DNA of 10,079 nucleotides, taken from Oscillospiraceae bacterium. GTDB lineage: Bacteria; Bacillota_A; Clostridia; Oscillospirales; Oscillospiraceae. The notes under the pieces are model-generated. The model was not told where the DNA came from, did no database searches, and saw only the letters and a program-made list of their open reading frames with translations. The stretch's first letter is position 1; every line of letters begins with the position of its first letter. Of this stretch, positions 1-5,679 are shown one piece after another. The stretch covers positions 1 through 10,079 of the forward strand of contig JAFQDR010000277.1 in the NCBI GenBank assembly GCA_017415945.1, written 5' to 3'. A program made the position numbers and the translations under genes.

Positions 1-772
1 AAAGGCAGGCATCATCGGCGGTCAGCTGAACCTGGCTGTTCGTTCTCCCGGCAAGCAGGAAATGTGCAAGTGGCTGATGCACCTGAACTACCGCTGCAAG
101 AAGGCTGGCGTTGAATTCGTATTCAACAAGGAAGCTACCGTTGAAGACGTTAAGGCTTTCGCTCCCGATGCAGTTCTGTGCGCAACCGGCGCTAAGCCTC
201 TGGTTCCCCCCATCAAGGGCACTACCGATTACCCCGTTTTGACCGCTCACGACTTCCTGCGCGGCGATCTGGTTATCAACTCCGGTAAGGTTGCTATTCT
301 GGGCGGCGGCGAAGTAGCTTGCGAAACCGCTGAAACCATCCTGATGGACGCACGTCCCAACCTGATGATGGCTACCGCCGGCCAGAAGGCAACTTCTATC
401 GGCGACGTTGACATCACCATCATCGAAATGGCTCCCAAGATCCTGAACGGCGTTTGCCAGCCCAACCGCATCCCCCTGATGCACGCTCTGGACAAGAACA
501 ACGTTCACATCAACGTAAACACCAAGGTTCTGGAAGTTACCGACTCCTCCGTCAAGGTACAGCGCAAGAACGCTGCAGGCGAATGGGATAAGGAAGAATG
601 GCTGGAAGGCTTCGACTACGTTCTGTTCGGTCTGGGCGCACGTAACTACGATCCTCTGTCCGCAGCTCTGAAGGAATTCGTTCCCGAAGTTGGCGTTATC
701 GGCGACGCTATCAAGGCTCGTCAGTCCTCCGATGCTATGCACGAAGGCTTCGAATGGGCTTACAACCTGTAA
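1..772 (+). CDS. NADH:flavin oxidoreductase / enoate reductase-like protein, C-terminal part (5' truncated)
   Basis: The frame is open from base 2, the start lies outside the window, and 256 residues are visible. The N-terminal visible piece reads GGQLNLA followed by PGK, the typical linker after the first FAD-binding glycine motif of the Old Yellow Enzyme/2,4-dienoyl-CoA reductase/TMADH family. LCATGAKP (about 59-66) is the ATG motif. KVAILGGGEVACETAE (96-111) is the second Rossmann fold that binds NAD(P)H, and VIGDAIKAR (232-240) is the terminal GD motif contacting FAD. These are known to pass electrons from NAD(P)H through FAD and an Fe-S cluster to an N-terminal FMN barrel, which would lie upstream. 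Residues about 114-135 form an insert between the Rossmann helix and the next strand. Codon use is strongly biased (GCT, GTT, TTC, AAC), unlike most genes here, suggesting high expression. A hairpin terminator follows. Substrate (enoate, dienoyl-CoA, bile acid intermediate or other) cannot be told from this part. Confidence 0.88.
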   Translation, partial: KAGIIGGQLNLAVRSPGKQEMCKWLMHLNYRCKKAGVEFVFNKEATVEDVKAFAPDAVLCATGAKPLVPPIKGTTDYPVLTAHDFLRGDLVINSGKVAILGGGEVACETAETILMDARPNLMMATAGQKATSIGDVDITIIEMAPKILNGVCQPNRIPLMHALDKNNVHINVNTKVLEVTDSSVKVQRKNAAGEWDKEEWLEGFDYVLFGLGARNYDPLSAALKEFVPEVGVIGDAIKARQSSDAMHEGFEWAYNL

Positions 773-810
773 TTTACAGACTGTAACACATTCGTTAATA
801 CACAAAAATG

Positions 811-840
811 AACGACACCCCACATGGGGTGTCGTTTTTT
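811..840 (+). terminator. Rho-independent terminator of the oxidoreductase gene
   Basis: An 11-bp perfect stem (811-821 with 826-836, AACGACACCCC/GGGGTGTCGTT) with a 4-base loop runs into a T tract ending at 840. It lies 38 bases after the stop codon. The A-rich left flank (AAAAATG) gives a weaker T run on the minus strand, so it may also stop transcription coming from the coiled-coil genes. Confidence 0.93.
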
Positions 841-844
841 GATT

Positions 845-862
845 TGTAGGGACAGCCCTACA
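845..862. repeat. Minimal TGTAGGG...CCCTACA inverted repeat
   Basis: TGTAGGG (845-851) and its exact complement CCCTACA (856-862) are separated by four bases. The same ends appear on the larger elements at 893-1009, 3043-3187 and 7074-7145, so this looks like a minimal or decayed member of the same family. Confidence 0.6.
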
Positions 863-892
863 GCAAAAACAGCGCAGTTAAACCTTACTCTG

Positions 893-1009
893 CGTAGGGA
901 GCGTCGTCCCCGACGCTCCGTAAAATCCGCACTTATACATTCTGCTGTCTACGTTTCATAGGTAACCTTTCAACTGCGCCTCGGAGCTTCGAGGACGACG
1001 CTCCCTACG
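893..1009. repeat. 117-bp inverted-repeat element with GTAGGG ends
   Basis: The 28-base arms 893-920 and 982-1009 are inverted copies differing at two positions. Both start CGTAGGGAGCGTCGTCC. The left arm is itself a hairpin (GAGCGTCG, loop TCCC, CGACGCTC). There is no coding capacity for a transposase, so this is a MITE- or REP-like non-autonomous element. A further inverted match (GCGCAGTTAAACC at about 871-883 against the sequence at 967-979) hints that two elements overlap. The right end of the element overlaps the small ORF at 970-1047. Confidence 0.75.
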
Positions 1010-1047
1010 ATGGTGGTATTTTCGGTACAGTATGTAACAGTCCCCAT
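970..1047 (-). CDS. Possible truncated small ORF (25 aa) at the end of the coiled-coil operon
   Basis: The stop codon of the upstream coiled-coil gene is followed directly by AAAGGAGACA and then ATG at 1047, so the only bases between the two frames are a ribosome binding site and a short spacer. The frame runs 25 codons to TGA at 970-972. It begins MGTVTYCTENTTIV, and its last 12 or so codons lie inside the right arm of the GTAGGG element. It may be a third operon gene cut short by the element, or a chance ATG behind an SD-like sequence. The 3-base spacing from GGAG to ATG is short, which counts against efficient translation. No homology is recognised. Confidence 0.3.
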   Translation of the reverse strand: MGTVTYCTENTTIVGSVVLEAPRRS

Positions 1048-1057
1048 TGTCTCCTTT

Positions 1058-1990
1058 TTATTCCATCACCAGCCGTGCCAGCTGTTCCCGCAGGGTATGT
1101 ATTGCTGCTTCCCGCTCGGTCTGCAGGGTACTGAGGGCATTCAAAATTTCCCGGATACGGCTCTTGGTCTTCCGTACTCTGTCGGAAGCCTGCTCAATGT
1201 GATTCATCACGGCATAATCCATGAAGATGCCATCAAAGAAGAAATCCGCAAAGCTCATAAAACCATCCAAGCTGATCTGTACATCCGCTTCCACGTCCAC
1301 ATCCACCAGCTCGGTCTTGAAGCTGCGAAGCCTGCTTTGCAGCACTGCCACAGCGGTCTGGGCAGAATCCAGTGCCGAATGCTTGGCAATATCCGCAATC
1401 AGACCACCGCCGAACAAATCCCATGTACCCCAGCCTTCCGCATCGGAAAGATGATTCAGTACCTCATCCGCCGCAGAGGCTGCCGCCTTCCCCGCCGTTA
1501 TGGCTTCGGTGATCTCACGAATGAGCGCATTGTTCTCCCCGATCTCCTGTTCCATACGCAGCACTTCCTCGCTGCGGTGGTCACCGCTTGCCTTGATATC
1601 CGCAAGGAGCTCGTTCAGCAACTCATCGTATTCCCGCTCGCAGGCACCAATGGCATTGGATTCCTCCTTAACACGTCGCAGACGGTGCTCCACGTCCTGC
1701 TGTTCACGGACGGCAGCCTCATATTTCAGCCGTGCAGCGTAAGCCTCCTGCTGTTCTTTTTCCAGCTTCTGCCCCTTCTTGCCTGTCAATTCGTAAAACA
1801 GGGACACCAAGCCTCCCTTTTCCAGACGTTCCACATCCTTCTGTTCATAGAACGCCGCTTTTTTCAAAAACTCGGTTTTTTCACTGAGCTCCCGCTGCTG
1901 CTTGGTCAGCTCATTGCGGAGAGACTCCAGATGGGCCTTGCGCTGCATTTGTTCCTTCAATGCACGCAATCTTTGAATCTTGTCATTCAT
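1058..1990 (-). CDS. Coiled-coil protein of unknown function, paralogue B
   Basis: This is a 310-residue protein, highly charged and predicted helical/coiled-coil for residues 1-175 and 265-310, with no signal peptide or TM segment, so probably cytoplasmic. The start at 1990 is chosen over the longer open frame because AAAGGAGA sits 7 bases before this ATG and the N-terminus then aligns exactly with the neighbouring paralogue (27 of the first 40 residues identical, no gap). Residues 58-74 carry the shared core KGGLVSLFYELTGKKGQ. The C-terminal half differs from paralogue A: residues 186-211 contain GWGTWDLFGGG followed by KHS, a glycine-rich motif I believe recurs in uncharacterised bacterial proteins, and residues 240-262 are rich in Phe and Asp. 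It is translated 13 bases after its paralogue, so it is almost certainly co-transcribed. Function is unknown; a scaffold or structural role is only a guess. Confidence 0.85.
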   Translation of the reverse strand: MNDKIQRLRALKEQMQRKAHLESLRNELTKQQRELSEKTEFLKKAAFYEQKDVERLEKGGLVSLFYELTGKKGQKLEKEQQEAYAARLKYEAAVREQQDVEHRLRRVKEESNAIGACEREYDELLNELLADIKASGDHRSEEVLRMEQEIGENNALIREITEAITAGKAAASAADEVLNHLSDAEGWGTWDLFGGGLIADIAKHSALDSAQTAVAVLQSRLRSFKTELVDVDVEADVQISLDGFMSFADFFFDGIFMDYAVMNHIEQASDRVRKTKSRIREILNALSTLQTEREAAIHTLREQLARLVME

Positions 1991-2003
1991 GGCTGTTCTC
2001 CTT

Positions 2004-2882
2004 TCACCCCTTGTCAATCGTTTTGATGACACGCTCACAGCACTTGTCCATTTCTTCTATGGTATTTCTTTCCTGTGCCGTCAGCTCCTCCGTAATATCC
2101 TCCAATGCCTTTTGGACCGTGCGGTTCTGCTGCTTGGCATTCTTCACCATTTGCTCCATTCCGGCCCCTGCCATCATGGATTCACCCAAACCCGAAATCA
2201 TGCTTGCATAAAATCGGATAGGCTTTCCCATTCCCAGAGTCTCCAGATCCGCATTGAGGCTTCCGATTTGCTCCTGCAGAGGAACCATGATTCTTCGTGC
2301 CTTCCGCAGCTCCTCGTCCCCTCTGTTTCTGTCCTGCCGCACAAATGCCCAGCGGTTCGCCTCATCCAAATGCTGCTCCAGCAGCTGAATTTGTTCCATA
2401 GCATGCTGTGTCAAAGATTTTGCTGCCACGATCATGCGCCATTTTTCGTCTAATTCCCGCAGCAGCACTTCGCTGTCTCTGTCTTTTCCATAGGCCATCA
2501 GTTCCCACAGCAGTGCTGTATATTCATCCTCGCAGCCTTCCAAAGTCCCAAGCTCCGCTTCCGTGCGACGAAGACCATGCTCCGCTTCCGTCAGTTCCCG
2601 CAGAGCGGTTTCGTATTGCAGTCTCGCGGTATGGGCCTCCACTTGCTCCTGTTCCAGCTTCTGCTGTTTTTTGCCCGTGAGACCGTAAAACAGCGCCTTC
2701 ACACCGCCCTTTCGCAAAGCCTCCACATCTGCTTGCTTCCGCTCCATAGCAGTTTCCAGAGCAGCCGTCTGCTCGGTCAGCTCCCGCTGCTGCTTGGTCA
2801 GCGCACTGCGTCTGGATTCCAGATGGGCCATGCGTTTTCTCTGCTCCGACAGCTCCCGCAGACGTGTGATTTTGTCATGCAT
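2004..2882 (-). CDS. Coiled-coil protein of unknown function, paralogue A
   Basis: This is a 292-residue, charged, Glu/Gln/Arg/Leu-rich protein, predicted coiled-coil for about residues 1-175, soluble. The start at 2882 is preferred to the upstream in-frame ATG because AAAGGAGG lies 7 bases before it, and the N-terminus MHDKITRLREL matches MNDKIQRLRAL of the next gene. The shared core KGGVKALFYGLTGKKQQ is at 58-74, followed by KLEQEQ and ARLQYE, also present in the paralogue. From about residue 140 the two diverge. This copy lacks the GWGTWDLFGGG motif and ends in an Ala/Met/Gly-rich stretch (230-245) and a helix containing MDKCCERV. It is the first gene of the pair, preceded by a 22-bp palindrome. 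The pair is a tandem duplication followed by C-terminal divergence. No family is recognised with certainty. Confidence 0.85.
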   Translation of the reverse strand: MHDKITRLRELSEQRKRMAHLESRRSALTKQQRELTEQTAALETAMERKQADVEALRKGGVKALFYGLTGKKQQKLEQEQVEAHTARLQYETALRELTEAEHGLRRTEAELGTLEGCEDEYTALLWELMAYGKDRDSEVLLRELDEKWRMIVAAKSLTQHAMEQIQLLEQHLDEANRWAFVRQDRNRGDEELRKARRIMVPLQEQIGSLNADLETLGMGKPIRFYASMISGLGESMMAGAGMEQMVKNAKQQNRTVQKALEDITEELTAQERNTIEEMDKCCERVIKTIDKG

Positions 2883-2913
2883 TGCGCAGCCTCCTTTCGA
2901 TGATTTCCTTTGT

Positions 2914-2935
2914 AACTCTATTGTACAACAGAGTT
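2914..2935. promoter_or_regulatory. 22-bp palindrome upstream of the coiled-coil pair, probable operator over the -10 region
   Basis: Bases 2914-2924 and 2925-2935 are reverse complements except for one pair (2920/2929), centred on TTGTACAA. On the minus strand it contains TACAAT (2925-2920), a good -10 hexamer 37 bases before the start codon of paralogue A. No convincing -35 is seen at normal spacing (GTTATT at 17, TTATTG at 15), so the promoter may need an activator or be weak. The palindrome would place a dimeric regulator over the -10 element. The regulator is not identifiable here. Confidence 0.55.
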
Positions 2936-3042
2936 TCCCACAATAACACCGCAAATTCCGCGAAATAGTGAGAAACAAACCGTTTTTGACAGCGAAAATG
3001 ATGCGGGCAGCAAAAGTTTTCCACATGGTGTGTTATATCTCT

Positions 3043-3187
3043 TGTAGGGCGGGGGCTTGCTCCCGCCGTATCGCACCGGAATGACAGACCATGTCAACTT
3101 ATACCGTTATTCTTTATTTTACTGTCATTTCAGTGCATACGTTTTCCCCGCTGCCTGCTTGCGGCGGCAGCAAGCAGCCGCCCTACA
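3043..3187. repeat. 145-bp inverted-repeat element with TGTAGGG...CCCTACA ends
   Basis: The terminal 26-base arms 3043-3068 and 3162-3187 are inverted copies with three differences. Both begin TGTAGGGCGG and contain GCTTGCT. Inside, CGTATCGCACCGGAATGACAG (from about 3067) matches the complement of the segment around 3122-3141, so the inverted homology extends further, with about 20 extra bases in the right arm. The left arm folds on itself (GGCGGG/CCCGCC). No ORF of note lies inside. This is a MITE/REP-like element between the coiled-coil operon and the candidate RNA gene. Confidence 0.75.
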
Positions 3188-3356
3188 AATTTTGGAAAAA
3201 TTTTACAGTATCCTTAAAAACGTTCCCCTGTTTATTTCGTACATCCAACATATTCTGCATCATCCTATTGGGGCAAAACATATAACAAGCTCCGCAATAA
3301 CGATACCGTGCTGATCTCGTACGTCCTGCTGTGCAGTCCGTACCAGCTGAAAAACA

Positions 3357-3395
3357 AAAAACGAGGGCAGATCGGAACAATCTGCCCTCGTTTTT
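3357..3395 (-). terminator. Strong (bidirectional) hairpin terminator
   Basis: Arms 3357-3372 and 3380-3395 pair over 16 bp (ACGAGGGCAGAT with ATCTGCCCTCGT plus flanking A:T pairs) around a 7-base loop. The minus-strand tail is TTTTTTGTTTTT; the plus-strand tail is shorter. No protein gene ends nearby on either strand, which is the main reason for proposing the small RNA. Confidence 0.85.
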
Positions 3396-3465
3396 CGGGA
3401 AAAACAAATAGAAATAAGAAAAATAAGTAAATAAGAGGCAAAAAACAAATACTCGCTTCTTGCAT
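3357..3465 (-). ncRNA. Candidate small RNA (about 110 nt), pyrimidine-rich, from its own promoter to a strong terminator
   Basis: A near-consensus sigma-A promoter on the minus strand (3471-3499) would start transcription at about 3463-3465. A 16-bp hairpin followed by a T-rich run ends it at about 3357. The intervening segment is very U-rich and poor in structure (runs of TTT, TTA and TTC between 3400 and 3460) and has no ribosome binding site. An open frame starting at the ATG at 3465 would be essentially leaderless, hydrophobic, and would read straight through the terminator, so a protein is less likely. It could instead be the attenuated leader of the coiled-coil operon that starts about 475 bases downstream. 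No known RNA family is recognised. Confidence 0.5.
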
Positions 3466-3470
3466 GATGG

Positions 3471-3499
3471 ATTTTAGCGCACAAAATCGAAAAAGTCAA
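3471..3499 (-). promoter_or_regulatory. Sigma-A promoter for the candidate small RNA
   Basis: On the minus strand TTGACT (3499-3494) is followed after exactly 17 bases by TAAAAT (3476-3471). Each hexamer is one mismatch from consensus. The predicted start is an A near 3465. Confidence 0.7.
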
Positions 3500-3607
3500 C
3501 AGCCCGTGTGATAATTATTTCACATTCGGATGGTTGCACATCATACCCCCTGCTTCGACAAATTTCCCTTGTGCAATGTTACCCACATTCTCCACAGTTT
3601 TTTCCAC

Positions 3608-3646
3608 AAAAAGTAACCGCTGCGGGCACAAAATGCACCGCAGCGG
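3608..3646 (-). terminator. Terminator of the GntR-ABC-permease operon
   Basis: The stem CCGCTGCGG (3617-3625) pairs with CCGCAGCGG (3638-3646), with partial pairing inside the loop. On the minus strand it is followed by TTACTTTTT. It begins 7 bases after the permease stop codon. Confidence 0.85.
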
Positions 3647-3652
3647 GATTTT

Positions 3653-4462
3653 TTAGGCGATATTCAGCTTTTTCTCCATAATCAGCTTTGTGCCGAAGAA
3701 GGAAACCAGCAGCAAAATCACAGCCCGCACTGTCAAATACAGCAGCATACCAAATGCCACATCACTGTACATTAGGTTTTCCATGAGCATATAGCTGCCA
3801 TTGAAGCCAAAGACTGCCTCAATGCCTCCAATGAGTAAGCTGATGCCGTAGAAGGCCAAGATGCCACCTGCCACGGGATGCTTTTTCCACAGCTGTCCCA
3901 CGGAAATTGCCAGACCGATCATGTAAATTTCCTGTGCGGTAGTCAGAAGACCCGCCACCGCCAGCCAGAACATAAGCAGTGCCGCCTCGCCTGCTGTCAA
4001 TCCATTCATGTCCAGCAGCATTTGGAACATTTCGGGTAAATTCATATTCAGCTCATTCCAAATCTGGGGGAAAGACACCATAACCAGTATACCCAGCAAT
4101 GTCACCGCCTCTGTTCCCAGCAGCAACAGCATTGCGGACAATGCCTTGGAATGGATCAGACTGCCTGTGGTCACGGGAAGGGTGAACATCAGATAGCCCT
4201 CGTCTCCGTACATGCCCTTGTAAAACCGCTGGATCAGCACCACCGTGGCCACGATCATCATGGTCATAATGGCAAACACGGTCACCACACCGATGACTGC
4301 GGGAATAATGGCTTCATTGCCTTCTATGTACAGGTTCTCTCCCTTCATTTGGGGGCCGATGGTCAGACGGAAGGTCACGCACAGTGCAATGACCGCCGCC
4401 CACATGGGGGCAAAAATGCGGATCAAATACCGCAGCTCATACTTCATCAATTTTCCAAACAT
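3653..4462 (-). CDS. ABC-2 type transporter permease
   Basis: This is a 269-residue integral membrane protein with six likely TM helices at about 15-35, 51-77, 107-130, 159-188, 198-217 and 236-258. After TM2 comes RFYKGMYGDEGYLMFTLPV (79-97); an FYK..(F/Y)GDEGYL.FTLPV motif is characteristic of ABC-2 permeases paired with YtrB-like ATPases in Clostridia. The start ATG at 4462 is chosen because AGGTGG lies 5 bases upstream. An in-frame GTG at 4471 would overlap the ATPase gene and destroy that spacing. Only two bases separate the ATPase stop from this ATG, so translation is probably coupled. It should form the membrane channel (likely a homodimer) with the upstream ATPase. The substrate is unknown; related systems are linked to cell-envelope stress, peptide antibiotics or acetoin. 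Confidence 0.87.
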   Translation of the reverse strand: MFGKLMKYELRYLIRIFAPMWAAVIALCVTFRLTIGPQMKGENLYIEGNEAIIPAVIGVVTVFAIMTMMIVATVVLIQRFYKGMYGDEGYLMFTLPVTTGSLIHSKALSAMLLLLGTEAVTLLGILVMVSFPQIWNELNMNLPEMFQMLLDMNGLTAGEAALLMFWLAVAGLLTTAQEIYMIGLAISVGQLWKKHPVAGGILAFYGISLLIGGIEAVFGFNGSYMLMENLMYSDVAFGMLLYLTVRAVILLLVSFFGTKLIMEKKLNIA

Positions 4463-4464
4463 AG

Positions 4465-5181
4465 TTACCACCTCATTTTCGGTGCTTTGAAAACATCTCG
4501 AAACAGCTCGTCGATGCTCATGCCTTCTCGTTCGCGAATGTTGTCCGTAGTGTCGTGGAGGACGATATTGCCCTCCTTCAGGAATATGACCTCGTCCAGT
4601 ACCCGTTCAATGTCCCCAATGAGATGGGTGGAGATGATAATGGTGGAATCGGGGTTGTAGTTTGCCAGAATGGTGTCCAAAATCAGATCACGGGCAGCAG
4701 GGTCCACACCTGCAATGGGCTCATCCAACAGGTAGAGCTTTGCGGAACGGCTCATGACCAGAATCAGCTGCACCTTTTCCTTCATGCCCTTGCTCAAGGT
4801 TTTGATTTTCGACTTGGTAGAGATGTCCAGTGCCCTGCACATGGTCTCCGCGCGGTCACGGTCAAAGTCCCAATAGAAGTCGGAGAACAGCTTCAGCACA
4901 TCCTCCACCTTCATCCAGTCCCCGAAATAAGGGCGGTCGGGGAGATAGCTGACCTCACTCTTGGTAATGACCCCGGGTTTGTTGCCGTTAATATAGATTT
5001 CTCCCGCATCGGGCTGCAGCAGACCATTCAGCAGCTTGATCAGGGTGGTCTTGCCACTGCCGTTAGGCCCCAAAAGGCCTATGATCCTGCCTCCGTCAAT
5101 GTTCAAATTCACATCGTTCAGTGCCTTTTTCGCACCGTAATACTTGGTCAGGTGCTCAATGTGTACCAATTGCTCACTCAT
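4465..5181 (-). CDS. ABC transporter ATP-binding protein (YtrB/BcrA-like)
   Basis: This 238-residue nucleotide-binding subunit shows Walker A GPNGSGKTT (38-46), signature LSKGMKEK (129-136, LSxGM rather than LSGGQ), Walker B LYLLDEP (149-155), D-loop AGVD (157-160) and the switch histidine in STH (186). The Q-loop region reads VSYLPDRPYFGDW (about 77-89): the usual glutamine is absent, as in other YLP(D/E)-type ATPases of this subfamily. It energises the membrane permease encoded next. Its ATG overlaps the last codons and stop of the GntR gene by 8 bases (5174-5181), so the regulator and ATPase are translationally coupled. Control is presumably by the upstream GntR protein. Confidence 0.92.
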   Translation of the reverse strand: MSEQLVHIEHLTKYYGAKKALNDVNLNIDGGRIIGLLGPNGSGKTTLIKLLNGLLQPDAGEIYINGNKPGVITKSEVSYLPDRPYFGDWMKVEDVLKLFSDFYWDFDRDRAETMCRALDISTKSKIKTLSKGMKEKVQLILVMSRSAKLYLLDEPIAGVDPAARDLILDTILANYNPDSTIIISTHLIGDIERVLDEVIFLKEGNIVLHDTTDNIREREGMSIDELFRDVFKAPKMRW

Positions 5182-5536
5182 GCTTCCATTCCTCCAATAC
5201 CTTCACGGCTTCGGCAGGGGAGTAGCCCAGCTGCTTCATGCCCTCAAAATATCCTTCCACCACAGCTTTTGCGGATGCCTCCCGCAATGCCTCGATGATT
5301 TCTCTGTCCATTGTGACCACACGCCCCATGGTGCCCATGGAGTAGGCCAGTCCATCCCGCTCCAGCTCCGTCAGCGCACGCTGCATGGTGTTGGGGTTGA
5401 CCCCCGCCTCCATGGCCAGTTCCCGCACAGAGGGCAATTTGCTCCCGGGTGGATAGGCACCTGTGAGGATGCCCTTGGCGATTTGCTCCTTTAGCTGCAG
5501 CCACACGGGACGTCCGTCTGTGATTTGCCAGTGCAT
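5174..5536 (-). CDS. GntR-family transcriptional regulator, YtrA subfamily
   Basis: This 120-residue protein has an N-terminal winged helix-turn-helix. VWLQLKEQIAKGILTGAYPPG (11-31) leads into LPSVRELAMEAGVNPNTMQRAL (34-55) and the wing DGLAYSMGTMGRVV (61-74). The C-terminal tail of about 45 residues is short and helical, typical of the YtrA subfamily, which lacks a large ligand domain. AAGGAGGG sits 6 bases before the ATG. It is the first gene of a three-gene operon with the ABC ATPase and permease, an arrangement well known for YtrA repressors, so it most likely represses its own operon by binding the palindrome at 5559-5576. The signal that relieves repression is unknown. Confidence 0.93.
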   Translation of the reverse strand: MHWQITDGRPVWLQLKEQIAKGILTGAYPPGSKLPSVRELAMEAGVNPNTMQRALTELERDGLAYSMGTMGRVVTMDREIIEALREASAKAVVEGYFEGMKQLGYSPAEAVKVLEEWKHE

Positions 5537-5558
5537 ACCGTTCCCTCCTTGTATGTTT

Positions 5559-5576
5559 GTATTAGTCTACTAATAC
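5559..5576. promoter_or_regulatory. Palindromic operator of the GntR (YtrA-type) operon
   Basis: GTATTAGTCTACTAATAC consists of two perfect 8-base inverted arms with a 2-base centre, typical in size and symmetry of GntR-family operators. It overlaps the -10 element (5575-5580) and the start site of the operon promoter, a position expected for repression. Confidence 0.82.
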
Positions 5577-5603
5577 AGTAGCACAAGAACAATAAGATGT
5601 CAA
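5575..5603 (-). promoter_or_regulatory. Promoter of the GntR-ABC-permease operon
   Basis: On the minus strand a perfect -35 TTGACA (5603-5598) is followed after 17 bases by TACTGT (5580-5575), preceded by TGC as an extended -10. It lies immediately downstream of the rpsT terminator and runs into the palindromic operator. Confidence 0.75.
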
Positions 5604-5613
5604 TAGGGAAAAT

Positions 5614-5655
5614 AAAAACCCGACGACGGACGTTGCGGTCTGTCATCGGGTTTTT
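5614..5655 (-). terminator. Terminator of rpsT
   Basis: Arms 5614-5631 and 5638-5655 pair over 18 positions with one mismatch and one G:U, around a 6-base loop. The stem core is ACCCGA/TCGGGT with flanking A:T runs providing a T tract on either strand. It lies about 25 bases after the rpsT stop and insulates the GntR operon promoter. Confidence 0.88.
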
Positions 5656-5679
5656 ATGTCTACAGCGAGAACGAGGCGA

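Noticed and set aside
845..1009. Possible CRISPR array from repeated GTAGGG units
   Set aside because: Units are inverted, few and irregularly spaced, with no cas genes; they are hairpin repeats.
1010..2026. 338-codon plus-strand open frame opposite coiled-coil paralogue B
   Set aside because: It has no ribosome binding site, reads like an antisense translation (His/Leu/Cys-rich), and opposes a gene with a good SD, paralogue and operon context.
3265..3465. 66-codon hydrophobic minus-strand ORF (MQEASICFLPLIYLFF...)
   Set aside because: It has no ribosome binding site, would be almost leaderless, and reads through a 16-bp terminator hairpin; the hydrophobicity results from the U-rich sequence.
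3534..3576. TTGCACA...TGTGCAA inverted repeat upstream of the candidate RNA promoter
   Set aside because: There are only 7 bp with a 29-base loop and no T tract; not distinguishable from chance.
3006..3612. TTTTCCACA sequences (near 3018 and 3603) as DnaA boxes of an origin
   Set aside because: They deviate from TTATNCACA, are isolated, and there is no cluster, dnaA gene or AT-rich unwinding element nearby, so oriC is not in this window.
4463..4471. GTG at 4471 as the permease start
   Set aside because: It would overlap the ATPase gene and leave the AGGTGG site unusable; ATG at 4462 has correct spacing.
4555..5298. 247-codon plus-strand open frame
   Set aside because: It is antisense to the ABC ATPase and GntR genes, with no SD or recognisable domain.
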